A stretch of 64,000 nt of DNA from Hymenobacter convexus (GTDB taxonomy: Bacteria; Bacteroidota; Bacteroidia; Cytophagales; Hymenobacteraceae), in contig NZ_JAUQON010000015.1 of the NCBI RefSeq assembly GCF_030580955.1, forward strand, positions 62,001 through 126,000, read 5' to 3'. Both the position numbers and the translations under genes were made by a program. Shown one piece after another: positions 15,297 to 24,069 of this stretch (its first letter is position 1; each line of letters begins with the position of its first letter). A model generated the notes under the pieces. The model saw nothing but the letters and a program-made list of their open reading frames with translations. It searched no databases and was not told the DNA's origin.

Positions 15297-17408
15297 ATGC
15301 ATAAATCTTTACACGCGCGACAGCGCGGGCCCTTGAATTGGAGCTTGTTGCTGTTGGCGGCTCTGCTGTTCAACAGCGGTTCTCTTCGGGCTCAAACAGC
15401 CGACACGTATAATTTTGCGGCCAGCACCGGCACCTACACCCCTGTAACAGGCGGCACCACTGTTGCTTTTTCTTCGAGCGACGACGCCCTGTCGGCGTCT
15501 ATCCCGCTGCCGTTCTCGTTCGTGTTCGACGGCAACACCTACACTTCCTGCAAGGCTTCTACGAACGGGTGGCTGACGTTTAACTCGGCCGCCTCGGGCA
15601 GCTCCCTGGGCAACGATTTGGCGACCGGCACCGCGAGTGAGCGGCCTCGTGTGGCGCCTTACTGGGACGACCTCAACGGTGGTACCACCGGCGTGGCACG
15701 CTACGCCACCACCGGCACGGCCCCCAACCGGGTGTTCACGTTTGAGTGGGCTGGTTGGGCCCGCTACCAGAACACGCCGCCCTCGTTTTCGATGCAGGTG
15801 CAGCTGGTAGAAGGCACCAACGTGGTGCGCTTTGCATACCGCCAGGAAACCAACCCCGTGTCCGGGGCTTCGGCGTCCATCGGCCTATCGGGCACCAGCT
15901 CGTTTTTGTCGTTGAACAACACCAGCAACTCGCCGTCGGTCAACTCGGCCGTTGAAACGGACAACATCTCGACGTTTCCGGCCACGGGCCAAATCTACAC
16001 GTTCACGCCGCCCGTGGTGACGGCCTGCCCCACGCCGCGCAACCTGAACTCGGTACAGAGCGGCTCGTCGGTTGCGGTGACATTTACCGTGACCAACACT
16101 TCGGCGCCCGGCCCCTTTACCATTGTGTACGGGCCGGCAGGCTTCAACCCCAACCTGCCCAATTCGGGCACGAACTCTTACGCGACCACCACGTCGACCA
16201 TTACGACGGCTATTCTCACGGGCCTCGCGGCGGGCACCACTTACCAGTTCTACGTGATGCAGAACTGTGGCGGCAGCACGGGCAACAGCAACTACTCCAG
16301 CGTTGGCACCTTCACCACCAACCCCAACCCGGCCGCTAACAACGAATGCACCACGGCCGTGGCCCTGCCGGTGGGCGCCGCCTGCACCACGCCCACCACG
16401 GGCGCCGTGTTTGGGGCCACGCAAAGCCTGCCGCCCACCACGGGCTGCACCAGCACGTCGGCCAACGACGTATGGTACTCGTTTGTGGCCAACGGTGCGA
16501 CGCAGAGCATTTCGTTCACGCCGCAGTTTGCCGGCGTGCTGGATGTGCGCTCGGGCAATTGCACCACTTCGAACAGTATCTTCTGCACCTCGGCCACGGC
16601 GGGTAGCAACTCCACCAGCAACATCGGGGGCCTGACCAGCGGCCAGACGTACTACATCCGCGTGTATGCTTCGGGCAGCACGGCGCCGGTAGCGGCCAGC
16701 AGCACGTTTCAGCTGTGCGTGGCGACGGGCCCGGTGGGCCCGGCCAACGACGAATGCGCCAACGCCGTGCCCCTGAGCGTGGGCGTTACCTGCGCGTCCA
16801 TTCTGACTGGCACGGTGCAAAACGCCACCCAGAGCCTGGCCCCCACGGCGGGCTGCGCGGGCACCAATGCTTTCGACGTGTGGTATTCGTTCGTGGCCAC
16901 GGGCACTTCCCAGGTTCTCACCCTGGCGCCGCAGTTTAATGCCATTCTGAACGTGCGCTCAGGTCCTTGCGCTACGTCCACCAGCGTTTTCTGTGCACCG
17001 GCGGCTTCCACCACGATTGTCAGTACCGTCAACGGCCTGACCAGCGGCCAGACGTATTATGTACGGGTGTATCCGTCGACTGCCACGCCGCCGCCGACTT
17101 CCGCCGCCAGCACGTTCTACATCTGCGCTTCGGGCCGCCCCACGGCTGCCCGTGCGCAGGCCGACACCGAAGCCCTGCTGGTGTTCCCGAACCCGAGCAG
17201 CACCGGCCAGCTCACGCTGCGCTTGGCCGGCCCGACCGGCCCCGGCCAGGCCACCCTGCTCAACGCGATGGGCCAGACGGTGCGCCGCCAGCAGCTGAGC
17301 GGCGCAGCCGAGCAAACGTTCTCAACCCGGGCCCTGGCGGCCGGCCTCTACACCCTGCGGGTGACGGTGGGCACGCAGGTGCTCACCCGCAAAGTGGTGC
17401 TGGAATAA
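15297..17408 (+). CDS. T9SS type A cargo with two tandem ~150-residue domains
   Basis: A protein of 703 residues from ATG 15297; the open frame upstream has no signal peptide and was not used. The signal is MHKSLHARQRGPLNWSLLLL..., ending near SLRAQ. The first domain (about residues 40-240) has SFVFDGNTYTSCKASTNGWL. A fibronectin type III-like domain follows (TAILTGLAAGTTYQFYVM). Two similar modules come next, each beginning with NNECTTAVALP or NDECANAVPLS and containing DVWYSFVA and GLTSGQTYYIRVY/YYVRVY. The C-terminus (LLVFPNPSSTGQLTLRL, LLNAMGQTVRR, AAGLYTLRVTVG, TRKVVLE) is a T9SS type A sorting domain. It is secreted and probably attached to the surface. No enzyme motif was seen. Confidence 0.85.
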   Translation: MHKSLHARQRGPLNWSLLLLAALLFNSGSLRAQTADTYNFAASTGTYTPVTGGTTVAFSSSDDALSASIPLPFSFVFDGNTYTSCKASTNGWLTFNSAASGSSLGNDLATGTASERPRVAPYWDDLNGGTTGVARYATTGTAPNRVFTFEWAGWARYQNTPPSFSMQVQLVEGTNVVRFAYRQETNPVSGASASIGLSGTSSFLSLNNTSNSPSVNSAVETDNISTFPATGQIYTFTPPVVTACPTPRNLNSVQSGSSVAVTFTVTNTSAPGPFTIVYGPAGFNPNLPNSGTNSYATTTSTITTAILTGLAAGTTYQFYVMQNCGGSTGNSNYSSVGTFTTNPNPAANNECTTAVALPVGAACTTPTTGAVFGATQSLPPTTGCTSTSANDVWYSFVANGATQSISFTPQFAGVLDVRSGNCTTSNSIFCTSATAGSNSTSNIGGLTSGQTYYIRVYASGSTAPVAASSTFQLCVATGPVGPANDECANAVPLSVGVTCASILTGTVQNATQSLAPTAGCAGTNAFDVWYSFVATGTSQVLTLAPQFNAILNVRSGPCATSTSVFCAPAASTTIVSTVNGLTSGQTYYVRVYPSTATPPPTSAASTFYICASGRPTAARAQADTEALLVFPNPSSTGQLTLRLAGPTGPGQATLLNAMGQTVRRQQLSGAAEQTFSTRALAAGLYTLRVTVGTQVLTRKVVLE

Positions 17409-17654
17409 GCTGCTGAGCCATTGCTTGACGAAAGGTGAAGGGGCTGGCAACAGCTGGCTCCTTTACTACTTCCCGACGCTCCAGACCGGGCCAGTGGGCA
17501 CCGGCTAAGCTAATTCGCTTTGGTACAAACGTGGGTGCTTGTGTGCACCACCGCGCTGCGGCTGCGGCCATCGCCCCGACAACCGGACCGCAGCCGCAGC
17601 GCCGGGCACATTGCCCAAAGCTTTCAAAATTTTCTGTTCTTATTCTTTCAAGTC

Positions 17655-19673
17655 ATGAAATACACCGTACCCACAAACCATCTGACTGGTGCGCAAGCCG
17701 CCAGCACGCCGGCTTTGCGCTGGTGGCACCTTTCTATGCTGCTGGTGCTGTTGCTGATGGCGCCCAAGGCCTGGGCCCAGACGTATATCATTGGCACCAA
17801 CCAAACCACCTGCGCCGGCACCATCTATGACTCGGGCGGAGCCAGCGGTGACTACGCCAGTAACGAAAACCTGACCACGGTGCTCACGCCGGGCACGGCT
17901 GGGTCCAAGGTGTCACTCACTTTCACGTCGTTCACAACGGAAAGCACCTACGATTACCTGCGCATCTACAACGGTCCCACGGCCTCGTCGCCGCTGATAG
18001 GCGCCTACACGGGCACCACCAGCCCAGGCACGGTGGTGGCCACCAATGCCACGGGCCAGCTCACGCTGGTGTTTACCTCCGACGGCTCGGTGACGTATGC
18101 CGGTTTCGCGGCCACTATTGCCTGCGTTACCAACGTTACTTCCATCACCAGCTTTACGCCTACCAGCGGCACCACGGGCGCCACGGTGGTGCTCACGGGC
18201 ACGGGCTTCACCGGGGCGACGAGCGTGACGGTAGGCGGCACCGCGGTGCCGGTTTACACCGTGAACTCGGACACTCAATTGACGCTGACGCTGCCGGCCA
18301 ATGCCATCACCGGCCCGATTTGCGTGACATCACCGGCCGGCACTGCCTGCTCCAGTGCCTCGTTCAACACGGGCAACCTGGTCTACCTCATCGGCACCGA
18401 CCAAACGACCTGCTCGGGCACCATCTACGATTCGGGCGGAGCCAACGGCAGCTACGCCAACAGCGAGGACCTGACCAGTGTGCTCACGCCCGCCAACGGC
18501 TCGAAAGTGATTCTCACCTTCACGGCGTTCAACACGGAGAGCTGCTGCGACTACCTGCGCATCTACGACGGGCCGTCGTCCGCATCCACGCTGATTGGCG
18601 AATACCGCGGCACCACCGGCCCGGGCACCGTGCAGGCTTCGAACAACAACCCCACCGGCAAGCTCACGCTGGTGTTTCACTCCGACGGCTCGGTGACGAA
18701 CCCGGGCTTCGCAGCCAACATTTCCTGCTCGACGCCGCCTACCTGCACCCCGGTAACCAACCTGACCGTGACGAACGTGACGGCCAGCTCGGCCTCGCTG
18801 AACTTCACGCCCGGCACGGGCAACACCAGCTACACGGTGACCTACACCCCGGCCGGCGGCGCGGCCCAGACCCGTACTGCTACGGCGTCGCCCATTGTGC
18901 TAACGGGTCTGGTATCGGCCACGGCTTACACGGTGAGCATCCAGTCGCTTTGCACCACGGGCTCCACCATCCTCACCACGGCCTCCAGCTTCACGACGCT
19001 GCTGCCCAACGACGAACCCTGCGGCGCCCTCAACCTGAGTGCCACGCCTATTTCGGCTTCGAACGTAAGCGCCACCACCAGCGTGCAGAACGGCATCAAC
19101 ACGCCGAGCTGCGCGGGCGGGCCGCTGCCCAAGGATGTGTGGTTCACTTTCGTGGCCAACGCCACGTCCTCCACGCTGACGCTGACGGGCAACGCCGCCG
19201 GCTCGGTGCGCGTGTTCACCACGCCGAACTGCTCGACGGGCTTGTTTAATGAAATCTTCTGCCGCGGCAGTGCCACCAACAACACCGCCCTGGGCACGGT
19301 ATCGGTACCGGGCCTGACGGCGGGCCAGCGCTACTACGTGGCCGTGAATGGCGCCGGCAGCTCCGATGCGGCGGGCATCTTCACCATTTCGGCCACCAAC
19401 GTGCTCAACGCCACAAAAACGCAGGCCAACACCGATGCCCTGGTGGTGTACCCCAACCCGAGCAACACCGGCCAACTCACCATCAAGCTCAACGAGTTGC
19501 GCGGTGCGGGCCAGGTCACGCTGTTCAACTCGCTCGGCCAGGCCGTGCGCGCCCAGGGCCTGACCGGTGCCGCCGAGCAAACCCTCTCCACGCAAGCCCT
19601 CGCCGCCGGCCTCTACACCCTGCGGGTGACGGTAGGCGAGCAGGTGCTGACCCGGAAAGTGGTGCTGGAATAG
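17655..19673 (+). CDS. T9SS type A cargo with two CUB-like domains
   Basis: 672 residues from ATG 17655 with a long signal peptide (hydrophobic core LSMLLVLLLMAPKAWAQ). Two CUB-like modules each start with an IGTxQTTCxGTIYDSGGA motif (near residues 40 and 250) and have TESTYDYLRIYNGP or TESCCDYLRIYDGP. Between them lies an IPT/TIG-like domain (ITSFTPTSGTTGATVVLTGT). A fibronectin III-like domain and a PPC-like region (DVWFTFVANATSSTLTLTGN) follow. The end (LVVYPNPSNTGQLTIKL, GAAEQTLSTQALAAGLYTLR, TRKVVLE) is a T9SS sorting domain almost identical to that of the preceding gene. It is therefore a sister cargo. It is followed by a strong terminator. Confidence 0.85.
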   Translation: MKYTVPTNHLTGAQAASTPALRWWHLSMLLVLLLMAPKAWAQTYIIGTNQTTCAGTIYDSGGASGDYASNENLTTVLTPGTAGSKVSLTFTSFTTESTYDYLRIYNGPTASSPLIGAYTGTTSPGTVVATNATGQLTLVFTSDGSVTYAGFAATIACVTNVTSITSFTPTSGTTGATVVLTGTGFTGATSVTVGGTAVPVYTVNSDTQLTLTLPANAITGPICVTSPAGTACSSASFNTGNLVYLIGTDQTTCSGTIYDSGGANGSYANSEDLTSVLTPANGSKVILTFTAFNTESCCDYLRIYDGPSSASTLIGEYRGTTGPGTVQASNNNPTGKLTLVFHSDGSVTNPGFAANISCSTPPTCTPVTNLTVTNVTASSASLNFTPGTGNTSYTVTYTPAGGAAQTRTATASPIVLTGLVSATAYTVSIQSLCTTGSTILTTASSFTTLLPNDEPCGALNLSATPISASNVSATTSVQNGINTPSCAGGPLPKDVWFTFVANATSSTLTLTGNAAGSVRVFTTPNCSTGLFNEIFCRGSATNNTALGTVSVPGLTAGQRYYVAVNGAGSSDAAGIFTISATNVLNATKTQANTDALVVYPNPSNTGQLTIKLNELRGAGQVTLFNSLGQAVRAQGLTGAAEQTLSTQALAAGLYTLRVTVGEQVLTRKVVLE

Positions 19674-19693
19674 CCCATCGCCTTTCTTAATTG

Positions 19694-19736
19694 GCACAAA
19701 AAAAGAGCCGGCAATCTGCCGGCTCTTTTTTTGTGC
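19694..19736. terminator. Bidirectional rho-independent terminator
   Basis: The near-perfect hairpin GCACAAAAAAAGAGCCGGCA / TGCCGGCTCTTTTTTTGTGC lies between convergent T9SS genes, with A- and T-runs included in the stem. Confidence 0.95.
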
Positions 19737-19750
19737 CCGTTGGTTTTCGG

Positions 19751-21154
19751 CTATTCTACCACCAGCTTGCGGGTGGCGCGGCCGGCTGCGCCCTCGGCCT
19801 GCACGAGGTAGGTGCCGGCACGCAGCCCGCTCAAATCCAGCGTGGCGGTGGTGGCGGTGCCGACGGGCTGCAGCTCCCGCACAGCGCGGCCGGCCAAGTC
19901 GCGGACCGTGAGGCCAGCAGTGGCGGCGGGCAATTGCACGGTGGCCTGGCGGCGGGCCGGATTGGGAAAAATATTGAAGGCAAAAGCCCCAGCCGGGCGG
20001 GTGGCGGTGGCCACGTAGGCGCGGTTTTCGAGCACCAGAATGCGGTCGTCGGTGGCGGCGGGGGCGCCGCGGCCGTCGCGGTTGCTGGTGCCGATGTAGA
20101 CCTTGCCCTGCGGCGACACGCAAATGGCGCGCAAACGGCCGAAGGTGGTCAGAAAGTCGACGCGGCTAGTGATGGCCGCGCCGGTGGCGTCGAGGGTAAG
20201 CTGGTTGAGCTTGCTGTCTTTCAGCACGGCCAGCAGCAGGCTGCCCTGCCAGGCCGGAATGGCCGGATGGTTGTAGTAGGCCAGGCCGGCCGGGGCAATG
20301 GTAGGCGTCCAGGTGGTGAGGGGCTCGCGCACGTTATTGGCGGCGCAGAACGTGGCTTCGGCGGGCAGGTTGCAGTAGCCTTCCACGTTGGGCCAGCCGT
20401 AGTTGCGGCCGGCTTCAATTTTGTTGATTTCATCGTCGTTGTTGGGGCCGTGCTCTGAGCTGTAGAGGCGGCCATCGGGCAGCTGCACGAGGCCCTGTGG
20501 GTTGCGGTGGCCGAAGGTGTAGACCGGGCTGTTGGCAATGGGGTTGCTGGCCGGAATGCTGCCGTCGAGATTCAAACGCAGGATTTTGCCATTGAGCGAA
20601 GCGGTGTTTTGTGCCTGGGGCTGCTGCTGGGCGTCGCCGGTGGTCATGAGCAGGGTGCCATCGGCCAGCACGAGCAGGCGCGAGCCGCTGTGCGACGTGG
20701 TGGCATCGATGCCGCCCAGCAGCACCAATGGCGCCGTGAGCGTGCCCGCCGCAGCCGAGTAGGTGTAGCGCACCAGCTTTTCCTTGAGGCTGCCGGCGCC
20801 GGTGTAGTTGTATACCACGTACACGTAGGGCGAAGTGGCAAACTGCGGGTGCAGGGCCAGCCCCAGCAGGCCGCTTTCGCCGGTGGGCGTCACGTCGGGC
20901 AGCGTGAGCAGGGCTTGCACCTGGCCCGTGGCCGGGTCGACGCGGCTGATGCGGCCGTAGCGCTCGGTCATCCAGATGAAATTGTCGGGGCCCCACACCA
21001 GTTCCCATACCGTGTTGAGGTTGGTGGCCAGGGCCGAAACCGTGACGGTGGTAGCGCCCACCGGAAACGTGCTGAGAGCTGGCGCCTGCGAGCAGGCCAC
21101 TAAGGGCAGCGCCGCCGCCCAAAAGGCCAGCGCGGCATTACGTAAGTAGTTCAT
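19751..21154 (-). CDS. Secreted PQQ-type sugar dehydrogenase with T9SS sorting domain
   Basis: A 467-residue protein from ATG 21154; the signal has a hydrophobic core and VACSQAP, which could also be a lipobox. The catalytic region resembles soluble glucose/sorbosone dehydrogenases. It has VWELVWGPDNFIWMTERYG and RISRVDPATGQV early, then ESGLLGLALHPQF with the conserved histidine, and SSEHGPNNDDEINKIEAG plus NYGWPNVEGY later. These are the segments that form the PQQ and calcium site in this six-bladed propeller family. The C-terminal ~80 residues (FNIFPNPARRQATVQLP, LSGLRAGTYLVQAEG, TRKLVVE) are a T9SS type A domain. It would oxidise sugars or aldoses outside the cell. No electron acceptor gene was seen nearby. 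Confidence 0.85.
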   Translation of the reverse strand: MNYLRNAALAFWAAALPLVACSQAPALSTFPVGATTVTVSALATNLNTVWELVWGPDNFIWMTERYGRISRVDPATGQVQALLTLPDVTPTGESGLLGLALHPQFATSPYVYVVYNYTGAGSLKEKLVRYTYSAAAGTLTAPLVLLGGIDATTSHSGSRLLVLADGTLLMTTGDAQQQPQAQNTASLNGKILRLNLDGSIPASNPIANSPVYTFGHRNPQGLVQLPDGRLYSSEHGPNNDDEINKIEAGRNYGWPNVEGYCNLPAEATFCAANNVREPLTTWTPTIAPAGLAYYNHPAIPAWQGSLLLAVLKDSKLNQLTLDATGAAITSRVDFLTTFGRLRAICVSPQGKVYIGTSNRDGRGAPAATDDRILVLENRAYVATATRPAGAFAFNIFPNPARRQATVQLPAATAGLTVRDLAGRAVRELQPVGTATTATLDLSGLRAGTYLVQAEGAAGRATRKLVVE

Positions 21155-21281
21155 GGAAATAGGCCTATGATGATAAGAATGAAACAGAAAGCCCCTCCAA
21201 CCGCTAACGAAACCCGCGCCCGGGCGGATGCCGCACCCGGCACTTTTGTAGCTTGCGGGCGCATTCCTTCCCCGCCTTCTC

Positions 21282-21734
21282 ATGTCTGATTTTCTTACCG
21301 AAACCCACCCCAGCGGCTACACCCTCAGCACCGACCCGGCCCGGCTCGACATCACCGCCATTCACCGCTGGCTGAGCGAGGAATCGTATTGGGCCAAAAA
21401 TATTCCGCGCGCTACCGTGGAGCGGGCCATTGCCAACTCCCTCAACTTCGGCCTCTACGCCCCCGACGGTGCCCAGGCCGGCTTCTGCCGCGTGGTGACG
21501 GACCGGGCCACGTTTGCCTGGCTCTGCGACGTGTTTGTGCTGCCCGCGCACCGTGACCACGGCCTCTCGAAGTGGCTGGTGCGCCAGATGCTGGCCCACC
21601 CCGACCTGCAGAACCTGCGCCGCCACCTGCTCGCCACCTTCGACGCGCACACCCTCTACCAGCGCTTCGGCTACGAGCCCCTGGACCGGCCCGACCGCTG
21701 GCTGGAGATAAAGAAGGACAAGCCGTATGGGTAA
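21282..21734 (+). CDS. GNAT family N-acetyltransferase
   Basis: 150 residues from ATG 21282. The fold-defining segments are present: CRVVTDRATFAWLCDVFVLP for strands 3-4, followed by the acetyl-CoA loop region AHRDHGLSKWLVRQML (a variant of RxxGxG/A), and the C-terminal LYQRFGYEPLDRP motif. It is a small stand-alone enzyme that transfers an acetyl group from acetyl-CoA to an unknown amine. It is divergent from the sugar dehydrogenase gene, with 127 bases between the start codons. The family assignment is secure; the substrate is not predictable. Confidence 0.9.
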   Translation: MSDFLTETHPSGYTLSTDPARLDITAIHRWLSEESYWAKNIPRATVERAIANSLNFGLYAPDGAQAGFCRVVTDRATFAWLCDVFVLPAHRDHGLSKWLVRQMLAHPDLQNLRRHLLATFDAHTLYQRFGYEPLDRPDRWLEIKKDKPYG

Positions 21735-21791
21735 GTCCCGTGCCGGCTTTCCTGATTGAAAGAGCTATCAATATTAGTTGCTCCTGCCCCC

Positions 21792-23417
21792 ATGTACTTG
21801 TTTCGCGCTTCTACCTTGCCTTTGGCAAAGCAACGGCCACGCTGGTTGCTGGTATTTTTCCTGAATATTTTCCTGACTTCCGGTGCTGACGCCCAGAAGC
21901 TGAACATCCGGAACGATGCCTTCTGGAGCACCACTGACGGCCAGCCCATTTACAGCCAGGGCGGCGGAATTTTTCCCTTCAAAGACCCTAAGTCCGGGCA
22001 GGGGAAATATTACTGGTACGGCGTGCACTACCAAGAGGCCGAAACCTACCGCAACGCCCCCAACAAACCCCTGCCCCAGGCGAGCTATGAATCGGTGACG
22101 TGCTACACGTCGACCGACCTGGTGCATTGGACGTCGGAAGGCGATGCGCTGACCAAGGCCGAGGCCCTGCCCGACGGCCGCCCCACCTGGGTGGGCCGCC
22201 TGGGCGTGGCTTATTTGAAGGAAACCGGCCAGTACGCCATGCTGGTGCAGCACGGCGCGGAGGTGCTCATTGCCGTGGCCAACCAGCCGGCCGGCCCCTT
22301 CAGGTGGCACCGGAAAATCAGCATGCTGGAACGCATCGGCACGACCAACACCGGCGACCAAACCGTCTTCACCGATGCCGACACCGGCACGTCGTACCTG
22401 GTGTATTCGTACGGGCGGGGCCGCAGCAAAATCTACGTTTCCGAAATTGGCCTACGCAATGGCCAGGTGGATTTGCTTGATTGCACCAAGGTTTTTGAGG
22501 GTGCCGGCCGCGAGGGCAACTGCATGTTTAAGTACCAGGGCAAGTACTACATGGCCGCCTCTAACCTGTACGGCTGGGATGCTTCGCTGGCTTATTACCT
22601 GGTTTCCGACAACATCAGGGGACCCTACGAGCCGGCCAATAATATGCGGGTGCTGGAGGGAGGCACCGACGATTACGCCCACGTCACGCAAACCGGTTTT
22701 TTTGTGAATGTGAAAGGCAGCCGGCAAGAAACGGTGCTGTATTGCGGCGACCGATGGGCCGATTTTGCCGGCAATGGCTTGGGCTACAACCAGTGGGTAC
22801 CCCTATCCTTTGCCGGGGCCACGCCGTATTTCAACTCGCTGGGGTCGTGGAATCTGGATGCCAAAACCGGCGAGTGGGAAGTGGCAGCCGACAACAACTA
22901 CGCGAAGAACGGGAGCTTTGAAGCCGACCGCAAACAAATGCCGAGCCCGGTGAAGCCGGTGCAAACCTACCTGCTGGGCTGGGAAACCACCGTGCTCAAA
23001 GGCAACGCGGTTTCGCTCGACACCGCCACCTCGCCCGTGCTCAACTACAACAACACCGAAGAGGAACGAAAAAGGGTTGTCGGCGAGAAAAGCCTCCATA
23101 TCAGCGACAAAGTTCCGTTCGAGCGCCGGGTGTCGCAGGTCGTCCGCTCGTCGCCTTACGTGAAGCTACCCGACGGCTTCTACACGCTCACCGCCAATAT
23201 TAAGAATACGCCGGGCTTTTCCACCTTGGAAATGTATGCCGAAACCGCTGGCAAGCACTTCGCTCACAAAGTGAAGCGGGCCAACCCATACTGGACCACC
23301 ATTGTGCTCCAACACGTGCCCGTTAGAGAGGGCAAAGTTGAAATTGGTTTCCGGGCCTCTGGCGCCGCCAAAGCCTCGTGCCAGGTAGACGATGTGTCGT
23401 TGGTGAGAGAGAAGTGA
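21792..23417 (+). CDS. GH43-like glycoside hydrolase with C-terminal carbohydrate-binding region
   Basis: 541 residues from ATG 21792, with an N-terminal hydrophobic stretch (RWLLVFFLNIFLTSGADA) as signal peptide. Early motifs QPIYSQGGGIFPFKDP and GKYYWYGVHYQ, then VTCYTSTDLVHWTSEGDAL and MFKYQGKYYMAASNLYGWD, resemble the five-bladed propeller of GH43 enzymes, especially the galactan-active branch with its GGGI...YYWYG opening. The last ~160 residues (NGSFEADRKQMPSPV onward, ending SCQVDDVSLVREK) look like a beta-sandwich carbohydrate-binding module. It is likely secreted and active on a plant or algal glycan. It is not near the arabinose cluster. Catalytic residues could not be fixed by eye. 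Confidence 0.65.
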   Translation: MYLFRASTLPLAKQRPRWLLVFFLNIFLTSGADAQKLNIRNDAFWSTTDGQPIYSQGGGIFPFKDPKSGQGKYYWYGVHYQEAETYRNAPNKPLPQASYESVTCYTSTDLVHWTSEGDALTKAEALPDGRPTWVGRLGVAYLKETGQYAMLVQHGAEVLIAVANQPAGPFRWHRKISMLERIGTTNTGDQTVFTDADTGTSYLVYSYGRGRSKIYVSEIGLRNGQVDLLDCTKVFEGAGREGNCMFKYQGKYYMAASNLYGWDASLAYYLVSDNIRGPYEPANNMRVLEGGTDDYAHVTQTGFFVNVKGSRQETVLYCGDRWADFAGNGLGYNQWVPLSFAGATPYFNSLGSWNLDAKTGEWEVAADNNYAKNGSFEADRKQMPSPVKPVQTYLLGWETTVLKGNAVSLDTATSPVLNYNNTEEERKRVVGEKSLHISDKVPFERRVSQVVRSSPYVKLPDGFYTLTANIKNTPGFSTLEMYAETAGKHFAHKVKRANPYWTTIVLQHVPVREGKVEIGFRASGAAKASCQVDDVSLVREK

Positions 23418-23452
23418 CGGCGTTCAGCTGTCAACGCGCTTCCTGAACCGTT

Positions 23453-24064
23453 CTACTTCGCCGGGCTCGTCCACTTGCTATCCCGCAGGCGAAAGCGCCA
23501 CGGCAGCCCCGCTGCCTCGGCCCCGGCGTACTCCAGCCCGACGCGGGCGCTAACCACCACATCAACTTCTGCCACGTCCTCGCGGTGGTCTTCAAACCAA
23601 AGCACCTCGCCCGTCACGGGCAGGCCGGTGAGAGCGGGCGTGATGCCCAGCGCCTGACTCAGCAGGCCCGGGCCGGCGGTGAAGCCGCGCTTGGGAGCAG
23701 CCAGGCCGCGGCGGCGCAGCATTTCTTCGATGCCCAGGGTGGGCTCGATGGCCCGGATGAGGACGGCGTCGGGATGGGCGGCGTCGTGGGTGGCGATGTT
23801 GAACAGCGCGTAGCGGTTGTAGACGGTGTAGATGTAGGCCGCGCCGCCGGGCACGTGCAGGCCCTGCGCCTGGTGGCGCTTGCGCTGCAGATGCAGCGTG
23901 AGGGAGTTGTCGCCTTCGTGCCGATACGCCTCGGTTTCGACGACGCGCCCGGCGGTGACGACGCCGTTGAGGTTGGTGTAGAGGTGCTTGCCGAGCAGGT
24001 CGCGGGCAATGCTAAGCACGTCGGGGCGCTGGAAAAAGGCGGCGGGCAGCTTGGAATGCGGCAT
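23453..24064 (-). CDS. DNA-3-methyladenine glycosylase (AAG/MPG family)
   Basis: 203 residues from ATG 24064. It removes alkylated purines in base-excision repair. The signature GRVVETEAYRHEGDNS holds the catalytic glutamate E45 and tyrosine Y47 (equivalent to E125/Y127 in the human enzyme). Further family features are YIYTVYNRYALFNIAT, VLIRAIEPTLG and GPGLLSQALGI. It starts 6 bases after the stop codon of the upstream minus-strand gene, so the two are probably co-transcribed even though the partner is an outer-membrane-type protein. It is of normal length for bacterial members. Confidence 0.92.
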   Translation of the reverse strand: MPHSKLPAAFFQRPDVLSIARDLLGKHLYTNLNGVVTAGRVVETEAYRHEGDNSLTLHLQRKRHQAQGLHVPGGAAYIYTVYNRYALFNIATHDAAHPDAVLIRAIEPTLGIEEMLRRRGLAAPKRGFTAGPGLLSQALGITPALTGLPVTGEVLWFEDHREDVAEVDVVVSARVGLEYAGAEAAGLPWRFRLRDSKWTSPAK

Positions 24065-24069
24065 AAGTT

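Noticed and set aside
11786..21154. The run of large repeat-rich genes as a biosynthetic gene cluster
   Set aside because: The products are signal-bearing Ig-like, CUB-like or propeller proteins with sorting domains, with no synthase or synthetase modules.
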